Of a DNA stretch of 49,596 nucleotides, positions 24,865-33,542 are shown in pieces (the stretch's first letter is position 1; the number at the start of each line of letters is the position of its first letter). The stretch comes from Bradyrhizobium sp. ORS 375 (GTDB lineage Bacteria > Pseudomonadota > Alphaproteobacteria > Rhizobiales > Xanthobacteraceae): positions 1 to 49,596 of the forward strand of contig NZ_CAFI01000483.1 of NCBI RefSeq assembly GCF_000239775.1, read 5' to 3'. The translations under genes and the position numbers were made by a program. The notes beneath the pieces are model-generated. The model was not told the origin of the DNA and ran no database searches. It worked only from the letters and a program-made list of their open reading frames with translations.

Positions 24865-25485
24865 GTGACTGCCCATCTTCTCCCGCCGACCGACCGCACC
24901 ACCGAGCACCCCGCGCATCGCATCTTCGTCGACCGCTGGTCGCCGCGCGGCTTCACCGACGAGGCGCTGCCCGAGAGCGAGCTGCTCACCTTCATCGAGG
25001 CGGCGCGCTGGGCCCCCTCCTCCTACAATTCGCAGCCCTGGCGGTTTCTCTACGCGCTGCGCGGCTCCGCGGAGTTCGACACCTTCCTGGCGCCCCTGAT
25101 CGAGTTCAACCGCGGCTGGGCGCAGCATGCGGCAGCCCTCGTCTACGTGCTGTCGAAGAAGACCTTCATCCCGGCCGGCAAGACCGAGCCGGCGCCGACC
25201 CGCACGCATTCCTTCGATGCCGGGGCCGCCTGGGCCAATTTTGCCAACCAGGCGGCGTTGTCCGGCTGGGCCACCCACGGCATGAGCGGCTTCGACGTCG
25301 CCGCCGCGCAGACCGCGCTCGGCGTGCCCGACGGCTTCGCCGTGGAGATCGCGATCGCGGTCGGCCGCAAGGGCGACGGCGAGAAGCTTCCGGCCATGCT
25401 GAAGGAGCGCGAGAAGCCGAGCGCGCGGCTCGCCATCGCCGAGATCGCCGCGTCGGGCCTGTTCCCGAAGAGCTTCGGCGGCTGA
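24865..25485 (+). CDS. Nitroreductase family protein
   Basis: A 206-residue flavin-dependent nitroreductase-fold protein. It shows the RWSPRGFTDEALPESEL start, the FMN-binding stretch AARWAPSSYNSQPWRFLYA and a C-terminal AIAVGRKGDGEKLP. Members reduce nitro compounds, quinones or other acceptors with NAD(P)H. A GTG start at 24865 is chosen: AAGGAG ends 6 bases before it, while the ATG at 24805 has no site. It follows the sulfonate-type binding protein by 79 bases on the same strand. The substrate is unknown. Confidence 0.85.
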   Translation: MTAHLLPPTDRTTEHPAHRIFVDRWSPRGFTDEALPESELLTFIEAARWAPSSYNSQPWRFLYALRGSAEFDTFLAPLIEFNRGWAQHAAALVYVLSKKTFIPAGKTEPAPTRTHSFDAGAAWANFANQAALSGWATHGMSGFDVAAAQTALGVPDGFAVEIAIAVGRKGDGEKLPAMLKEREKPSARLAIAEIAASGLFPKSFGG

Positions 25486-25554
25486 GGGTCTGACCTGAGG
25501 GGCGGCGTGACAATGTCGCCCCTGCTGGACGGTCGATCGGTGCTCGCGGCCACC

Positions 25555-25595
25555 TTCGAGACGCCCGCCTTCGGCGGGCTCCTCAGAGGATGAGG
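25555..25595 (+). repeat. REP-like palindromic element, copy 1
   Basis: The element reads TTCGAGACGC, then a perfect 7-bp hairpin (GCCCGCC TTC GGCGGGC, 25563-25579), then GCTCCTCAGAGGATGAGG. An inverted relative is at 25656-25702. I recall sequences of this form as dispersed intergenic palindromes in Bradyrhizobium. They fill the 300-base spacer 25486-25786 between the nitroreductase and metY genes, where I see no gene. Confidence 0.6.
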
Positions 25596-25655
25596 GCGGA
25601 ATTTGTGGAAACGGTGAATGCGCGAACGCCACTCTCCACGCCTCGAACAATCGCT

Positions 25656-25702
25656 CCTCATGGTCAGGAGCGCCGCCCTGCGGCGCGTCTCGAACCACGA
25701 GG
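25656..25702 (-). repeat. REP-like palindromic element, copy 2 (inverted)
   Basis: On the minus strand this reads GGTTCGAGACGC, then a perfect 7-bp hairpin (GCGCCGC/GCGGCGC with a three-base loop, 25670-25686), then GCTCCTGACCATGAGG. It shares its flanks with copy 1 but has a different stem, the expected pattern for compensating changes in a palindromic repeat family. The two copies face each other. Confidence 0.6.
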
Positions 25703-25786
25703 CCCCGCTGTTTCCCACCGCCCCTGACGCCCGGTGAAATCTGTGGCAGAAAGCAGGACCTTCGTCAGACGAGAGCCGAGACCCGC

Positions 25787-27082
25787 ATGCCGCCGCCGAA
25801 ACCGCCTGCCTTCGAGACCCTGAGCCTGCATGCGGGCCAGCATCCGGATCCCGCAACCGGCGCCCGCGCGGTGCCGATCTATCAGACCACGTCCTACGTG
25901 TTCGACGACACCGAGCACGCCGCCGCCTTGTTCAACCTCGAACGCGCCGGCCACATCTACACCCGCATCTCAAACCCGACCACGGCCGTGCTCGAGGAGC
26001 GGCTCGCCGCACTCGAAGGCGGCGTCGGCGCGGTCTGCACCGCGAGCGGCCAGGCGGCGCTGCATCTGGCGATCGCCACGATCCTCAACGCCGGCGACCA
26101 TATCGTCGCCTCCTCGTCGCTCTATGGCGGCACCATCAACTTGCTCGCCCATACGCTGCCGCGCTTCGGCATCACCACGAGCTTCGTCAAGCCACGCGAC
26201 CTCGACGGCTTCCGTTCGGCCATCAAGCCGAACACGCGGATGATGATCGGCGAAACGCTGGGCAATCCCGGCCTCGAAGTGCTGGACATCCCGAAAGTGT
26301 CGGCGATCGCGCACGCGGCGGGCATCCCGCTCCTCATCGACAACACCTTTGCGACGCCCTATCTCAGCCAGCCGATCGCGCTGGGCGCCGACATCGTGAT
26401 GCATTCGGCGACCAAATGGATCGGCGGCCATGGCATCGCCATCGGTGGCGCGCTCATCGATGGCGGCCGGTTCGACTGGCGCGCATCGGGCAAGTTCCCG
26501 CAACTCACCGAACCCTATGCGGGCTATCACGGCATCGTCTTCGACGAGCAGTTCGGCACCGCCGCCTTCATCATGCGCGCCCGCACCGAGGGTCTGCGCG
26601 ACTTCGGCGCCTGCCTGTCGCCGACCAACGCGTTTCATCTGCTGCAGGGCGTCGAGACGCTGCATCTGCGCATGGAGCGCCATGTCACGAACACGAGCGC
26701 GGTGCTCGCCGCCCTCACGGCCAACAAGGCGGTCGACTGGGTGCTGCATCCTTCGCTGGAGACGCATCCGGACCATGCGCTCGCCAAGCAGCTGCTGCCC
26801 CGCGGCGCCGGCTCGATCGTCTCGTTCGGCATCAAGGGCGGCCGTCCCGCGGGGCGCAAGTTCATCGAGAGCCTGAAGCTGATCAGCCACCTCGCCAATG
26901 TCGGCGATGCCAAGACGCTGGTGATTCATCCCGCCTCGACCACGCATCAGCAGATGGACGCGGCACAGCTCGCGGCTTCCGGCATCGGCGAGGAGCTGAT
27001 CCGTCTGTCGGTCGGCGTCGAGGCCGCCTCTGACATCATCGACGATCTCGGACAGGCGCTGCGCGCCTCGCAAAAGGTGTGA
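25787..27082 (+). CDS. metY: O-acetylhomoserine sulfhydrylase (PLP-dependent)
   Basis: A 431-residue Cys/Met-metabolism PLP enzyme. The N-terminus ETLSLHAGQHPDPATGARAVPIYQTTSYVF is typical of O-acetylhomoserine aminocarboxypropyltransferases. The PLP lysine is K210 in HSATKWIGGHG; YTRISNPT (phosphate-binding Tyr/Arg from the neighbouring subunit) and ETLGNPG are also present. It makes homocysteine from O-acetylhomoserine and sulfide in the cytoplasm, a direct sulfhydrylation route to methionine. The length and the GFDEQFG-like insert region agree with MetY better than with MetZ. It is followed after three bases by an alpha/beta hydrolase. Confidence 0.9.
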   Translation: MPPPKPPAFETLSLHAGQHPDPATGARAVPIYQTTSYVFDDTEHAAALFNLERAGHIYTRISNPTTAVLEERLAALEGGVGAVCTASGQAALHLAIATILNAGDHIVASSSLYGGTINLLAHTLPRFGITTSFVKPRDLDGFRSAIKPNTRMMIGETLGNPGLEVLDIPKVSAIAHAAGIPLLIDNTFATPYLSQPIALGADIVMHSATKWIGGHGIAIGGALIDGGRFDWRASGKFPQLTEPYAGYHGIVFDEQFGTAAFIMRARTEGLRDFGACLSPTNAFHLLQGVETLHLRMERHVTNTSAVLAALTANKAVDWVLHPSLETHPDHALAKQLLPRGAGSIVSFGIKGGRPAGRKFIESLKLISHLANVGDAKTLVIHPASTTHQQMDAAQLAASGIGEELIRLSVGVEAASDIIDDLGQALRASQKV

Positions 27083-27085
27083 GTC

Positions 27086-27868
27086 ATGCAACTGTCCATC
27101 GATGACCGTGAGGTCTTCGCCGCCACCGGCGGCCGTGAGTTCGATCCGTCTCTCCCCGCTGTCGTGCTCGTGCACGGCGCCGGCTTCGACCATTCGGTCT
27201 GGGCGCTGCACAGCCGCTGGTTCGCACATCACGGCTTTGCCGTGCTGGCGCCCGACCTGCCCGGCCATGGCCGCTCGGCAGGACCGGCGCTGCCGACGAT
27301 CGCGGCAATGGCGGACTGGATCGTCGCGCTCCTGCAGGCGGTGAACGCAAAGCCTGCGCATCTGATCGGTCATTCGATGGGATCGCTGGTCGCGCTTGAT
27401 GCGGCGGCGCGTCATCCGGAGCACGTCGCTGCGCTGAGCCTGATCGGCACCGCCGCGACCATGACGGTCGGGCCGGATCTTTTGGCGGCGGCGGAGGCGA
27501 ACGACCACGCTGCGATCGACATGGTGTCGATCTGGGGCCTCGGCTTTGCGGCCGAGCTCGGCGGCAGCCGCGCACCCGGACTTTGGATGCATGGCGGCGC
27601 GCAGGCGGTCCTGGAACGCTGCGCCCCTGGGGTGCTGTTCAACGATCTTTCCGCCTGCAACAACTATCAGGATGCGCTGAGCTCGGCGGCCAAGATCAAC
27701 GTGCCGGCTCGCCTGATCCTCGGCGAGAAGGACATGATGACGCCGGTGAAGGCGGGCAAGGCGCTGGCGGCCGCGATCGCGCAATCGCGCACGATCGTGC
27801 TGCCCGGCGCCGGTCATACGATGATGGCGGAATGTCCCGACGCGCTGCTCGACGCCTTGATCGATTAG
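27086..27868 (+). CDS. Alpha/beta hydrolase
   Basis: A 260-residue alpha/beta hydrolase. The oxyanion region is VLVHGAGFDHSVW, the nucleophile S97 sits in IGHSMGS, an Asp in LGEKDMMTP and the His in PGAGHTMM complete the triad. It starts three bases after the metY stop, so it is co-transcribed and probably co-translated. A role linked to sulfur amino-acid metabolism, such as release of an acyl group, is possible but is only a guess from context. Confidence 0.87.
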   Translation: MQLSIDDREVFAATGGREFDPSLPAVVLVHGAGFDHSVWALHSRWFAHHGFAVLAPDLPGHGRSAGPALPTIAAMADWIVALLQAVNAKPAHLIGHSMGSLVALDAAARHPEHVAALSLIGTAATMTVGPDLLAAAEANDHAAIDMVSIWGLGFAAELGGSRAPGLWMHGGAQAVLERCAPGVLFNDLSACNNYQDALSSAAKINVPARLILGEKDMMTPVKAGKALAAAIAQSRTIVLPGAGHTMMAECPDALLDALID

Positions 27869-27992
27869 TTCGTGCACACGTGCGGTTCCGCGCTTGGATC
27901 AAACCGGCGCCGCGACGTTTGCGTCGACGGGAATTAGGAACACGCTTTGGCGCGCCCGATTGGTGGTTGGTGAAACCTCAAGGAGCGCAACA

Positions 27993-28352
27993 ATGCGGAA
28001 GACAATTCTCACGTTGATGGCTGCGACCGTGATCGCGGCAGGCTCGGTCGGCGCAGCCTTCGCGCAGGGCGGCGGTGGTGGAGCCGGCGGTGGTGCGGGC
28101 GGAGGAGCCGGCGGCGGCGCAGGTGCTGGAGCCGGTGGCGCTGGTGCTGGCGGTGCTGGTGCAGGTGCGGGTGGTGCTGGCGCGGGGTCGGGTGGAACGG
28201 CCGGCGGTTCAGGCGGCGGCTCGAGTGCGGGCGGCGCCGGTGGCGGCGGCGGACTGAGCCATCCCGAGCGTGGTGGCCAGGGTGCATCGAGCCCGCCCGG
28301 CATGCGCAACGAAACCACGCCGCCGTCGAACGGGGTCACTCCGCGGCGCTGA
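27993..28352 (+). CDS. Secreted Gly/Ala-rich low-complexity protein
   Basis: A 119-residue protein with a clear signal peptide (MRKTILTLMAATVIAAGSVGAAFAQ). A roughly 60-residue tract made almost only of Gly and Ala with some Ser and Thr follows, and then a polar Pro-containing tail (SHPERGGQGASSPPGMRN). AAGGAG lies before the ATG at 27993. A terminator-like hairpin follows at 28366. No catalytic domain is recognisable; it could be a cell-surface or matrix protein. The repeated GGN/GCN codons make this locus prone to length variation. Confidence 0.7.
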   Translation: MRKTILTLMAATVIAAGSVGAAFAQGGGGGAGGGAGGGAGGGAGAGAGGAGAGGAGAGAGGAGAGSGGTAGGSGGGSSAGGAGGGGGLSHPERGGQGASSPPGMRNETTPPSNGVTPRR

Positions 28353-28365
28353 CGCAAGAATGATC

Positions 28366-28396
28366 CCGCAGCGGCCTCTTCGAGAGACCGCTGCGG
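28366..28396 (+). terminator. Terminator-like hairpin after the Gly-rich gene
   Basis: CCGCAGCGG and CCGCTGCGG form a 9-bp outer stem enclosing CTCT TCG AGAG. It starts 14 bases after the stop codon at 28352. No long T-run follows (CGTTATGG), so termination strength is uncertain. Confidence 0.6.
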
Positions 28397-28501
28397 CGTT
28401 ATGGCCGCAATGCGACCATGTGCCACCGATGCGGCGACGCGGTGACACGTTGTGGCGAAACGTTGCTCCCCGTATCTGGAAAACAGAAAGGAGCAACGTC
28501 G

Positions 28502-28912
28502 ATGGACTTGCGAACATGCGTCCTGGCCGGCACGGTTGGAATCCTGACACTTTCTCTCGCCACTCCGATGACCGCCGCCCCCCTGCTGCCGACCTCCCCG
28601 GCTCCGGCGGCGGCCTTCGGCACCAGCGGTCCGCACAGCGTCGCGTACCGCCACTGGCGCGGTGGCCACGATTGGCACCCCGGCCTCGGCCGCCGTCACG
28701 GCTATCAGTACGGCTATCGTCCGCATCACGACAGCAAGGGCCCGGCCGTTCGCGCCGCGATCACCGGAAGCGCCGCGCTGGGCAGCGCCATCGCCAACAG
28801 CCGCGCTCAGGCAGGCGCCGCCGACATCGCCTGCGGACAGCGCTACCGATCCTACGATCCGGTCTCGCGCACCTATCTCGGCAAGGACGGCCGCCGCCAT
28901 GCGTGCCGATAG
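28502..28912 (+). CDS. BA14K-like secreted protein
   Basis: A 136-residue protein with a signal peptide (MDLRTCVLAGTVGILTLSLATPMTAA), a His/Gly/Tyr-rich middle (WRGGHDWHPGLGRRHGYQYG) and a C-terminal ACGQRYRSYDPVSRTYLGKDG. That end matches the BA14K-family pattern (CxxRYRSYDPxxxTYxGxDG...C). BA14K proteins are small immunoreactive envelope proteins of Brucella and other Rhizobiales. AAAGGAG ends 8 bases before the ATG at 28502. It is one of three consecutive small exported proteins. Confidence 0.8.
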   Translation: MDLRTCVLAGTVGILTLSLATPMTAAPLLPTSPAPAAAFGTSGPHSVAYRHWRGGHDWHPGLGRRHGYQYGYRPHHDSKGPAVRAAITGSAALGSAIANSRAQAGAADIACGQRYRSYDPVSRTYLGKDGRRHACR

Positions 28913-29017
28913 CCCCAGCACCACGCGGACACGCGCGACAATCGGTCCACCGTGAAAACTGAAACCAATTGCCTGACGTTCGCTTTGAGCAACACCCAAC
29001 ACCACGGGAGAAATCAA

Positions 29018-29572
29018 ATGATCACCTTCAAGGCCGCCGCGACCCTGGCCATCGCCGGCGCGATCTCTTTGTCCACGCTGCAATCAGCGTCTGCGGGCCC
29101 GCTGACATCGCTGCCGGCAGCGGCAAAGCCAAGCGAGACCTCGCATGCCGTCCAGGTCGGCTATCGAGGCTGGCATCATCATGGTGGCTGGGGCGGCGGC
29201 GCGGCGATCGGAGCCGGACTTCTCGCCGGTGCCGTGATCGGATCGGCCATTGCCGCCCCCAGCTATTACGGCGGCTACGCGCCGTACCCGTCCTACGGCT
29301 ATGGCGGCTATCGGTATGCGAGCCAACCGTATTACGGCTATGGCGGCTACTACCCGGTGCACGCCTATCGCCCTTATTACGGCGGATATGGCTACAGCTA
29401 CGCGCCGCGCCCCGTCTATCGCAGCTACGGCTACGTCCATCACCGTCCGTGGCGGCACAGCTACGGCTATTATCGCGGTCCTGGCTGGGGCCACCATCAT
29501 GGCTGGCACGGCGGCCGACATTTCGGCCATCGCTCCGGCCATGGCGTGATCCGCACGCATCATCGCTGGTGA
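29018..29572 (+). CDS. Secreted Tyr/Gly/His-rich protein
   Basis: A 184-residue protein with a signal peptide (MITFKAAATLAIAGAISLSTLQSASA), a short glycine-rich hydrophobic segment (GGAAIGAGLLAGAVIGSAIAA) and a long tract with repeated YGGY/PYYGYGGY units, ending in a His-rich tail. GGGAG before the ATG at 29018 sets the start. Similar proteins are common in Rhizobiales as unannotated envelope proteins. His and Tyr clusters could bind metals or pigments, but no function is known. A strong terminator hairpin follows eight bases after the stop. Confidence 0.75.
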   Translation: MITFKAAATLAIAGAISLSTLQSASAGPLTSLPAAAKPSETSHAVQVGYRGWHHHGGWGGGAAIGAGLLAGAVIGSAIAAPSYYGGYAPYPSYGYGGYRYASQPYYGYGGYYPVHAYRPYYGGYGYSYAPRPVYRSYGYVHHRPWRHSYGYYRGPGWGHHHGWHGGRHFGHRSGHGVIRTHHRW

Positions 29573-29580
29573 TGCGAATG

Positions 29581-29611
29581 CCGGTGCGGGCGGCTGGCCC
29601 GCTCGCACCGG
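29581..29611. terminator. Strong hairpin between convergent genes
   Basis: A 13-bp stem (one G-U pair on the plus-strand RNA) with a five-base loop, CCGGTGCG...CGCACCGG, lies between the stops of the Tyr-rich gene (29572) and the leftward cyoB gene (29655). It may act on both strands. No T-run is present. Confidence 0.6.
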
Positions 29612-29654
29612 TCGTTCCGACGGACTCAGGAGTCACTCCCGGCCGACGAGAAAT

Positions 29655-31640
29655 TCATTCGCGCAAATTCGTTCGCGCTTGGATCATCTGGCGATCGATC
29701 CGCGCCACCTCCGCCGCCGGAATCACGTACTCATCGTGATCGCGCCAGGCGAACACGACGAATGTCGCGAACGCCCCTATTGCGCCGAGCGCGACCATCC
29801 ACCAGATGTGCCAGATCAGCGCGAAACCCATGACGGTGGCGAAGAACGCGCAGACGAATCCGGTCGGGGAATTCCGTGGCAGTTCGATGTCCTGATAGTC
29901 CTTGTCCCTGGTGTGAAGCTGCTGGTTCTTGGCGTTTTCCTTGATCCGCCAATACGCATCCTGCCCCGTCACATTCGGCAGCACCGCGAAGTTGAACACC
30001 GGCGGCGGCGACGAGGTGGCCCATTCCAGCGACCGACCGTCCCAGGGATCACCAGTCGTGTCACGCAGCAGCTCGCGGTCGCGTATGCTGAAGGCGAGCT
30101 GAAGAATCTGCAGGATGACGCCGATTGCAAGGAGCGCCGTACCGACCGTAGCCGCCGCCAGCCAGGGGCGCCATTCGGCGACGTCGTAATGCTGCATACG
30201 CCGGGTCATGCCGAGCAGGCCGACGACGTAGAGCGGCATGAAAGTCGCGTAGAAGCCGATCAACGTGAACCAGAACGCAGCCTTGCCCCAGCTCTCATAG
30301 AGACGGAAGCCAAACGCCTTCGGAAACCAATAGGTCACGCCCGCGAACACGCCGAACAGCACGCCGCCGATGATGACGTTGTGAAAATGGGCGACCAGGA
30401 ACAGGCTGTTGTGCAGCAGGAAATCCGCCGGCGGCACCGCGACGAGCACGCCGGTCAGTCCGCCGATCATGAAGGTGATCATGAAGCCGACCGACCACAG
30501 CATAGGCGTCGTGAAGCGCACCCGCCCGCCATACATCGTGAACAGCCAGTTGTAGATCTTCACGCCGGTCGGCACCGCGATGATCATGCTGGCGATGCCG
30601 AAGATGGCGTTGACGTCGGGGCCCGCCCCCATCGTGAAGAAGTGGTGCAGCCAGACCATGAAGGAGACGACGCAGATCGCCATCGTCGCCAGCACCATCG
30701 AGCGGTACCCGAAAAGCGACTTGCTGGAGAACGTCGCGACCACCTCGGAGTAGATTCCGAACGCCGGCAGAACCAGGATGTAGACCTCGGGATGGCCCCA
30801 GGCCCAGATCAGGTTCATGAACATCATCATGTTGCCGCCGGCCTCGTTGGTGAAGAAATGGAAGCCGAAATAGCGGTCGAGCATCAGCATCGTCAGCGTT
30901 GCTGTCAGGATTGGAAAGGCCGCGACGATCAGCAGATTGGAAGCGAGCGTGGTCCAGCAGAACATCGGCATGCGCAGATAGCTCATGCCTCGCGTGCGCA
31001 GCTTCAGCACGGTGGTGACCAGATTGATGCCGCTCACAAGCGTTCCCACCCCGGATATCTCCAGAGCCCAGATATAGTAATCCACGCCGACACCCGGCGA
31101 ATAGGTCAGCTCCGACAGCGGCGGGAACGGCAGCCAGCCCGTGCGGGCGAACTCGCCGACGACGAGGGAGACGTTAACCAGCAGCGCGCCCGTCGCCGTC
31201 AGCCAAAAGCCCACGGAGTTCAAGGTTGGAAATGCAACGTCCCGGACACCGAGCTGCAGCGGCACGACGAGGTTCATCAGGCCGATCACGAACGGCATCG
31301 CCACGAAGAAGATCATGATCGTGCCGTGCGCCGAGAAGATCTGATTGTAGTGCTCCGGCGGCAGATAGCCGTTGGAATGAAACGCGACCGCCTGCTGCGT
31401 GCGCATCATGATCGCATCCGTTCCACCGCGGATCAGCATCACGAAGGCCAGCAGGATGTACATGACGCCGATCCGCTTGTGATCGACGCTCGTGATCCAC
31501 TCGCGCCAGAGATAAGGGAGATATCCCTTCACCAGGATCCAGAGCAGGACGCCGACGATGGCCAACAGCACGATGCCTGCGGCCACGAGGGGAATCGGCT
31601 GGCCGAACGGGATCGCCGACCACGTGAGCTTGCCAAGCAT
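29655..31640 (-). CDS. cyoB: Cytochrome bo3-type ubiquinol oxidase subunit I, without partner subunits
   Basis: A 661-residue haem-copper oxidase subunit I, close in length and motifs to E. coli CyoB (663). The ubiquinol-site residues R71, D75 ([14 protein letters not shown]), H97 and Q100 (PPEHYNQIF) are conserved, which separates it from cytochrome c oxidases. Haem and copper ligands are visible: [27 protein letters not shown] (His and the cross-linked Tyr), HHFFTMG and [12 protein letters not shown]. It should form the catalytic core in the inner membrane, reducing O2 and pumping protons. The usual cyoA, cyoC and cyoD genes are absent on either side. Its upstream neighbour, 12 bases away, is a DUF4336-SDR fusion. 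Confidence 0.9.
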   Translation of the reverse strand: MLGKLTWSAIPFGQPIPLVAAGIVLLAIVGVLLWILVKGYLPYLWREWITSVDHKRIGVMYILLAFVMLIRGGTDAIMMRTQQAVAFHSNGYLPPEHYNQIFSAHGTIMIFFVAMPFVIGLMNLVVPLQLGVRDVAFPTLNSVGFWLTATGALLVNVSLVVGEFARTGWLPFPPLSELTYSPGVGVDYYIWALEISGVGTLVSGINLVTTVLKLRTRGMSYLRMPMFCWTTLASNLLIVAAFPILTATLTMLMLDRYFGFHFFTNEAGGNMMMFMNLIWAWGHPEVYILVLPAFGIYSEVVATFSSKSLFGYRSMVLATMAICVVSFMVWLHHFFTMGAGPDVNAIFGIASMIIAVPTGVKIYNWLFTMYGGRVRFTTPMLWSVGFMITFMIGGLTGVLVAVPPADFLLHNSLFLVAHFHNVIIGGVLFGVFAGVTYWFPKAFGFRLYESWGKAAFWFTLIGFYATFMPLYVVGLLGMTRRMQHYDVAEWRPWLAAATVGTALLAIGVILQILQLAFSIRDRELLRDTTGDPWDGRSLEWATSSPPPVFNFAVLPNVTGQDAYWRIKENAKNQQLHTRDKDYQDIELPRNSPTGFVCAFFATVMGFALIWHIWWMVALGAIGAFATFVVFAWRDHDEYVIPAAEVARIDRQMIQARTNLRE

Positions 31641-31652
31641 GCGGCCTCCCTG

Positions 31653-33419
31653 TCAGCGGTGCGAGCGCACGCGCGGCGTGGAATGCCGGCCCCGGCCTCG
31701 TGCGATCAGCATCAGAGCAAGTCCGCCGAGTCCCACGGCAACACCGATCTTGCTCAACTGTCCGGCCGGCGGCAGCTTCTTGCGACCGAGCCAACCGCCG
31801 CTCACGGCAGTGCCCGCCGCGATGGGCGCGAGCACGGCGCCGGAGCTCCGCGGCGCGCCCTTTGCGCGCGCCAGCAGGAAGCGGAAGGCCGAGCTCATCA
31901 AGCGCTCTGTCGGGAAGCGGGCCAGTGCGTAGGAGATCTGTCCAAGCCGCGCCGGCCAACCGACGGCGACCTCATCGCGCGGCGCATGGATCAACTGTAC
32001 GAAGGTCTCGGCGACGTCCTCCGGTCGGTACAGCAGCGGCCCGGGATCGAGATTGCGGCCGGACACGTTGGCACCGTGCACGAAGCCGGGCGTGTCCACC
32101 ATGGCGGGGAACACGCTGCAGACATGAATGTCGTTGTGAGCCGCAAGCTCCTGCCGCAGGCTCGCGGAGAAGCCGCGCAACCCGAACTTGCTGGCGGTGT
32201 AGGCAGCCGCGAACGGGGTTGGCGCCCAGCCGCCGAGGGAGATGTTGTTGATCAGAGTTCCCTGCCTCTGGCGCAGGAACACCGGAAGCACTGCATAGGC
32301 GCCGTTCATGGTGCCCAGCAGATTGACCTCGATGGTCTTGCGATGAAGCGCAAGGTCGGCGTCCTGGTAGGCGCCGAACACGCCGGTCCCCGCATTGTTG
32401 ATCCAGACGTCGATGCCGCCGAAGGTCTGGACCGCCTGCTCCGCGAGATGCTGCACCGCGGCGGCATCGGTGACGTCGGTGCCGACAGCAATCGCGCGTC
32501 CGCCGAGCGCCTCGCATTCGGCCGCGACGTCCTTCAGCACAGCCTCGCGCCGGGCCGCCAGAACCAGGCTTGCCCCCTCCCGCGCCAAGGCGAGCGCCGC
32601 AGCACGACCGATGCCGCTCGACGCGCCCGTGATCACGACGCGCTTTCCCTTCAAATCCCGGATCAACCGTCGAGCCTCGGGCGAGCGATCCAGCAGCCAG
32701 CCGAACGCACGGCGCAACTGCGTGGTGCCACCGGTCTCGAACCAGCGGCCATGAGCGAAGATGACGCGTTCCGGCGCCAAGGCAATCAGACGCGCCGCAG
32801 CCAATTGAACAGCGCGGCCGCCGAGGCGCAGCAGCCCTCGGAGGTAAGCAGGAGCTTTGCCGTCCGGGGCCGTGATGCCGAGCAGATGCGCAGCGGCGCG
32901 CGGCAACACGCCCAGCCCCTCCGGCGCAAGGTTCTGCACGAGATCCGTCAGCACCAACGTGCGACTGGGCCGGTGGAACACGGCAACCTCACTGAACAAA
33001 GGTGCCGTGACGAGCACGAGCTGGAGGTCTTCGGACCATTCGTCCGGAGTCACGTCGGTCAGCTCGCGATCGATCCGCAGACCGCTGCGGCGAACCTGCT
33101 GCCGTTCGCTGAGGCCCGGGGCTGCATAAACGCGCGCGTTCGGCAAGGCCGCCTGCCAGTCCGGCAGGAACATCCAATGCGCGACGTTGGGCGCGAGCAG
33201 ATATTTGATCGGTCCGAGCTGTTCCAGCTCCTCGCGCAACGCATGGGAAAAGCGCGTCGGCGAATGCAGCAGGAGATCGCCGCTCGAAAGACGAATCACA
33301 GTCATACGAACCGGCAGCGGCAGGCCGGCGGCGCTGATCCGGCCGGCGTCGACGATCCAGACATTGTCTGCGACCGGCCGCAAATGGCCGATGGTGTGTG
33401 GCTGAGTGGAATGGTTCAT
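31653..33419 (-). CDS. Fusion protein: DUF4336 domain plus short-chain dehydrogenase/reductase
   Basis: A 588-residue two-domain protein. Residues about 11-240 match DUF4336, a metallo-hydrolase-like domain (VWIVDAGRISAAGLPLPVRMTVIRL, LLHSP, YLLAPNVAHWMFLPDW). Residues about 255-500 are a classical SDR: TGASSGIG cofactor loop, NNAG at 341-344, and catalytic S394, Y407 and K411 (YTASK). A hydrophobic C-terminal segment (KIGVAVGLGGLALMLIA) may anchor it in the membrane. The ATG at 33419 (MNHSTQPHTIGHLRPV) is chosen over 33461 because the domain begins shortly after. It lies 12 bases before cyoB. I know these domains mostly as separate proteins; the substrate is unknown. Confidence 0.8.
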   Translation of the reverse strand: MNHSTQPHTIGHLRPVADNVWIVDAGRISAAGLPLPVRMTVIRLSSGDLLLHSPTRFSHALREELEQLGPIKYLLAPNVAHWMFLPDWQAALPNARVYAAPGLSERQQVRRSGLRIDRELTDVTPDEWSEDLQLVLVTAPLFSEVAVFHRPSRTLVLTDLVQNLAPEGLGVLPRAAAHLLGITAPDGKAPAYLRGLLRLGGRAVQLAAARLIALAPERVIFAHGRWFETGGTTQLRRAFGWLLDRSPEARRLIRDLKGKRVVITGASSGIGRAAALALAREGASLVLAARREAVLKDVAAECEALGGRAIAVGTDVTDAAAVQHLAEQAVQTFGGIDVWINNAGTGVFGAYQDADLALHRKTIEVNLLGTMNGAYAVLPVFLRQRQGTLINNISLGGWAPTPFAAAYTASKFGLRGFSASLRQELAAHNDIHVCSVFPAMVDTPGFVHGANVSGRNLDPGPLLYRPEDVAETFVQLIHAPRDEVAVGWPARLGQISYALARFPTERLMSSAFRFLLARAKGAPRSSGAVLAPIAAGTAVSGGWLGRKKLPPAGQLSKIGVAVGLGGLALMLIARGRGRHSTPRVRSHR

Positions 33420-33542
33420 GAGAGGTCCGCCGACGAGTTGCCCGTCAACAAACCTTCTCACCGCCGCATGGTTTCAATCGCCGCGCAGAAGTTCCCTGGC
33501 CGCGCCTCAGCCCTGTCCAGCATGCCCCTGCTCCACGACGCA

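Noticed and set aside
25970-27877. A 635-codon open frame on the minus strand
   Set aside because: It is antisense to metY and the alpha/beta hydrolase, which have intact catalytic motifs. It shows no domain and the Arg/His-rich bias of a shadow frame.
28075-28260. Possible tandem repeat array or CRISPR-like pattern
   Set aside because: The periodicity comes from GGN/GCN codons of the Gly/Ala-rich protein; there are no fixed-length repeats with unique spacers.
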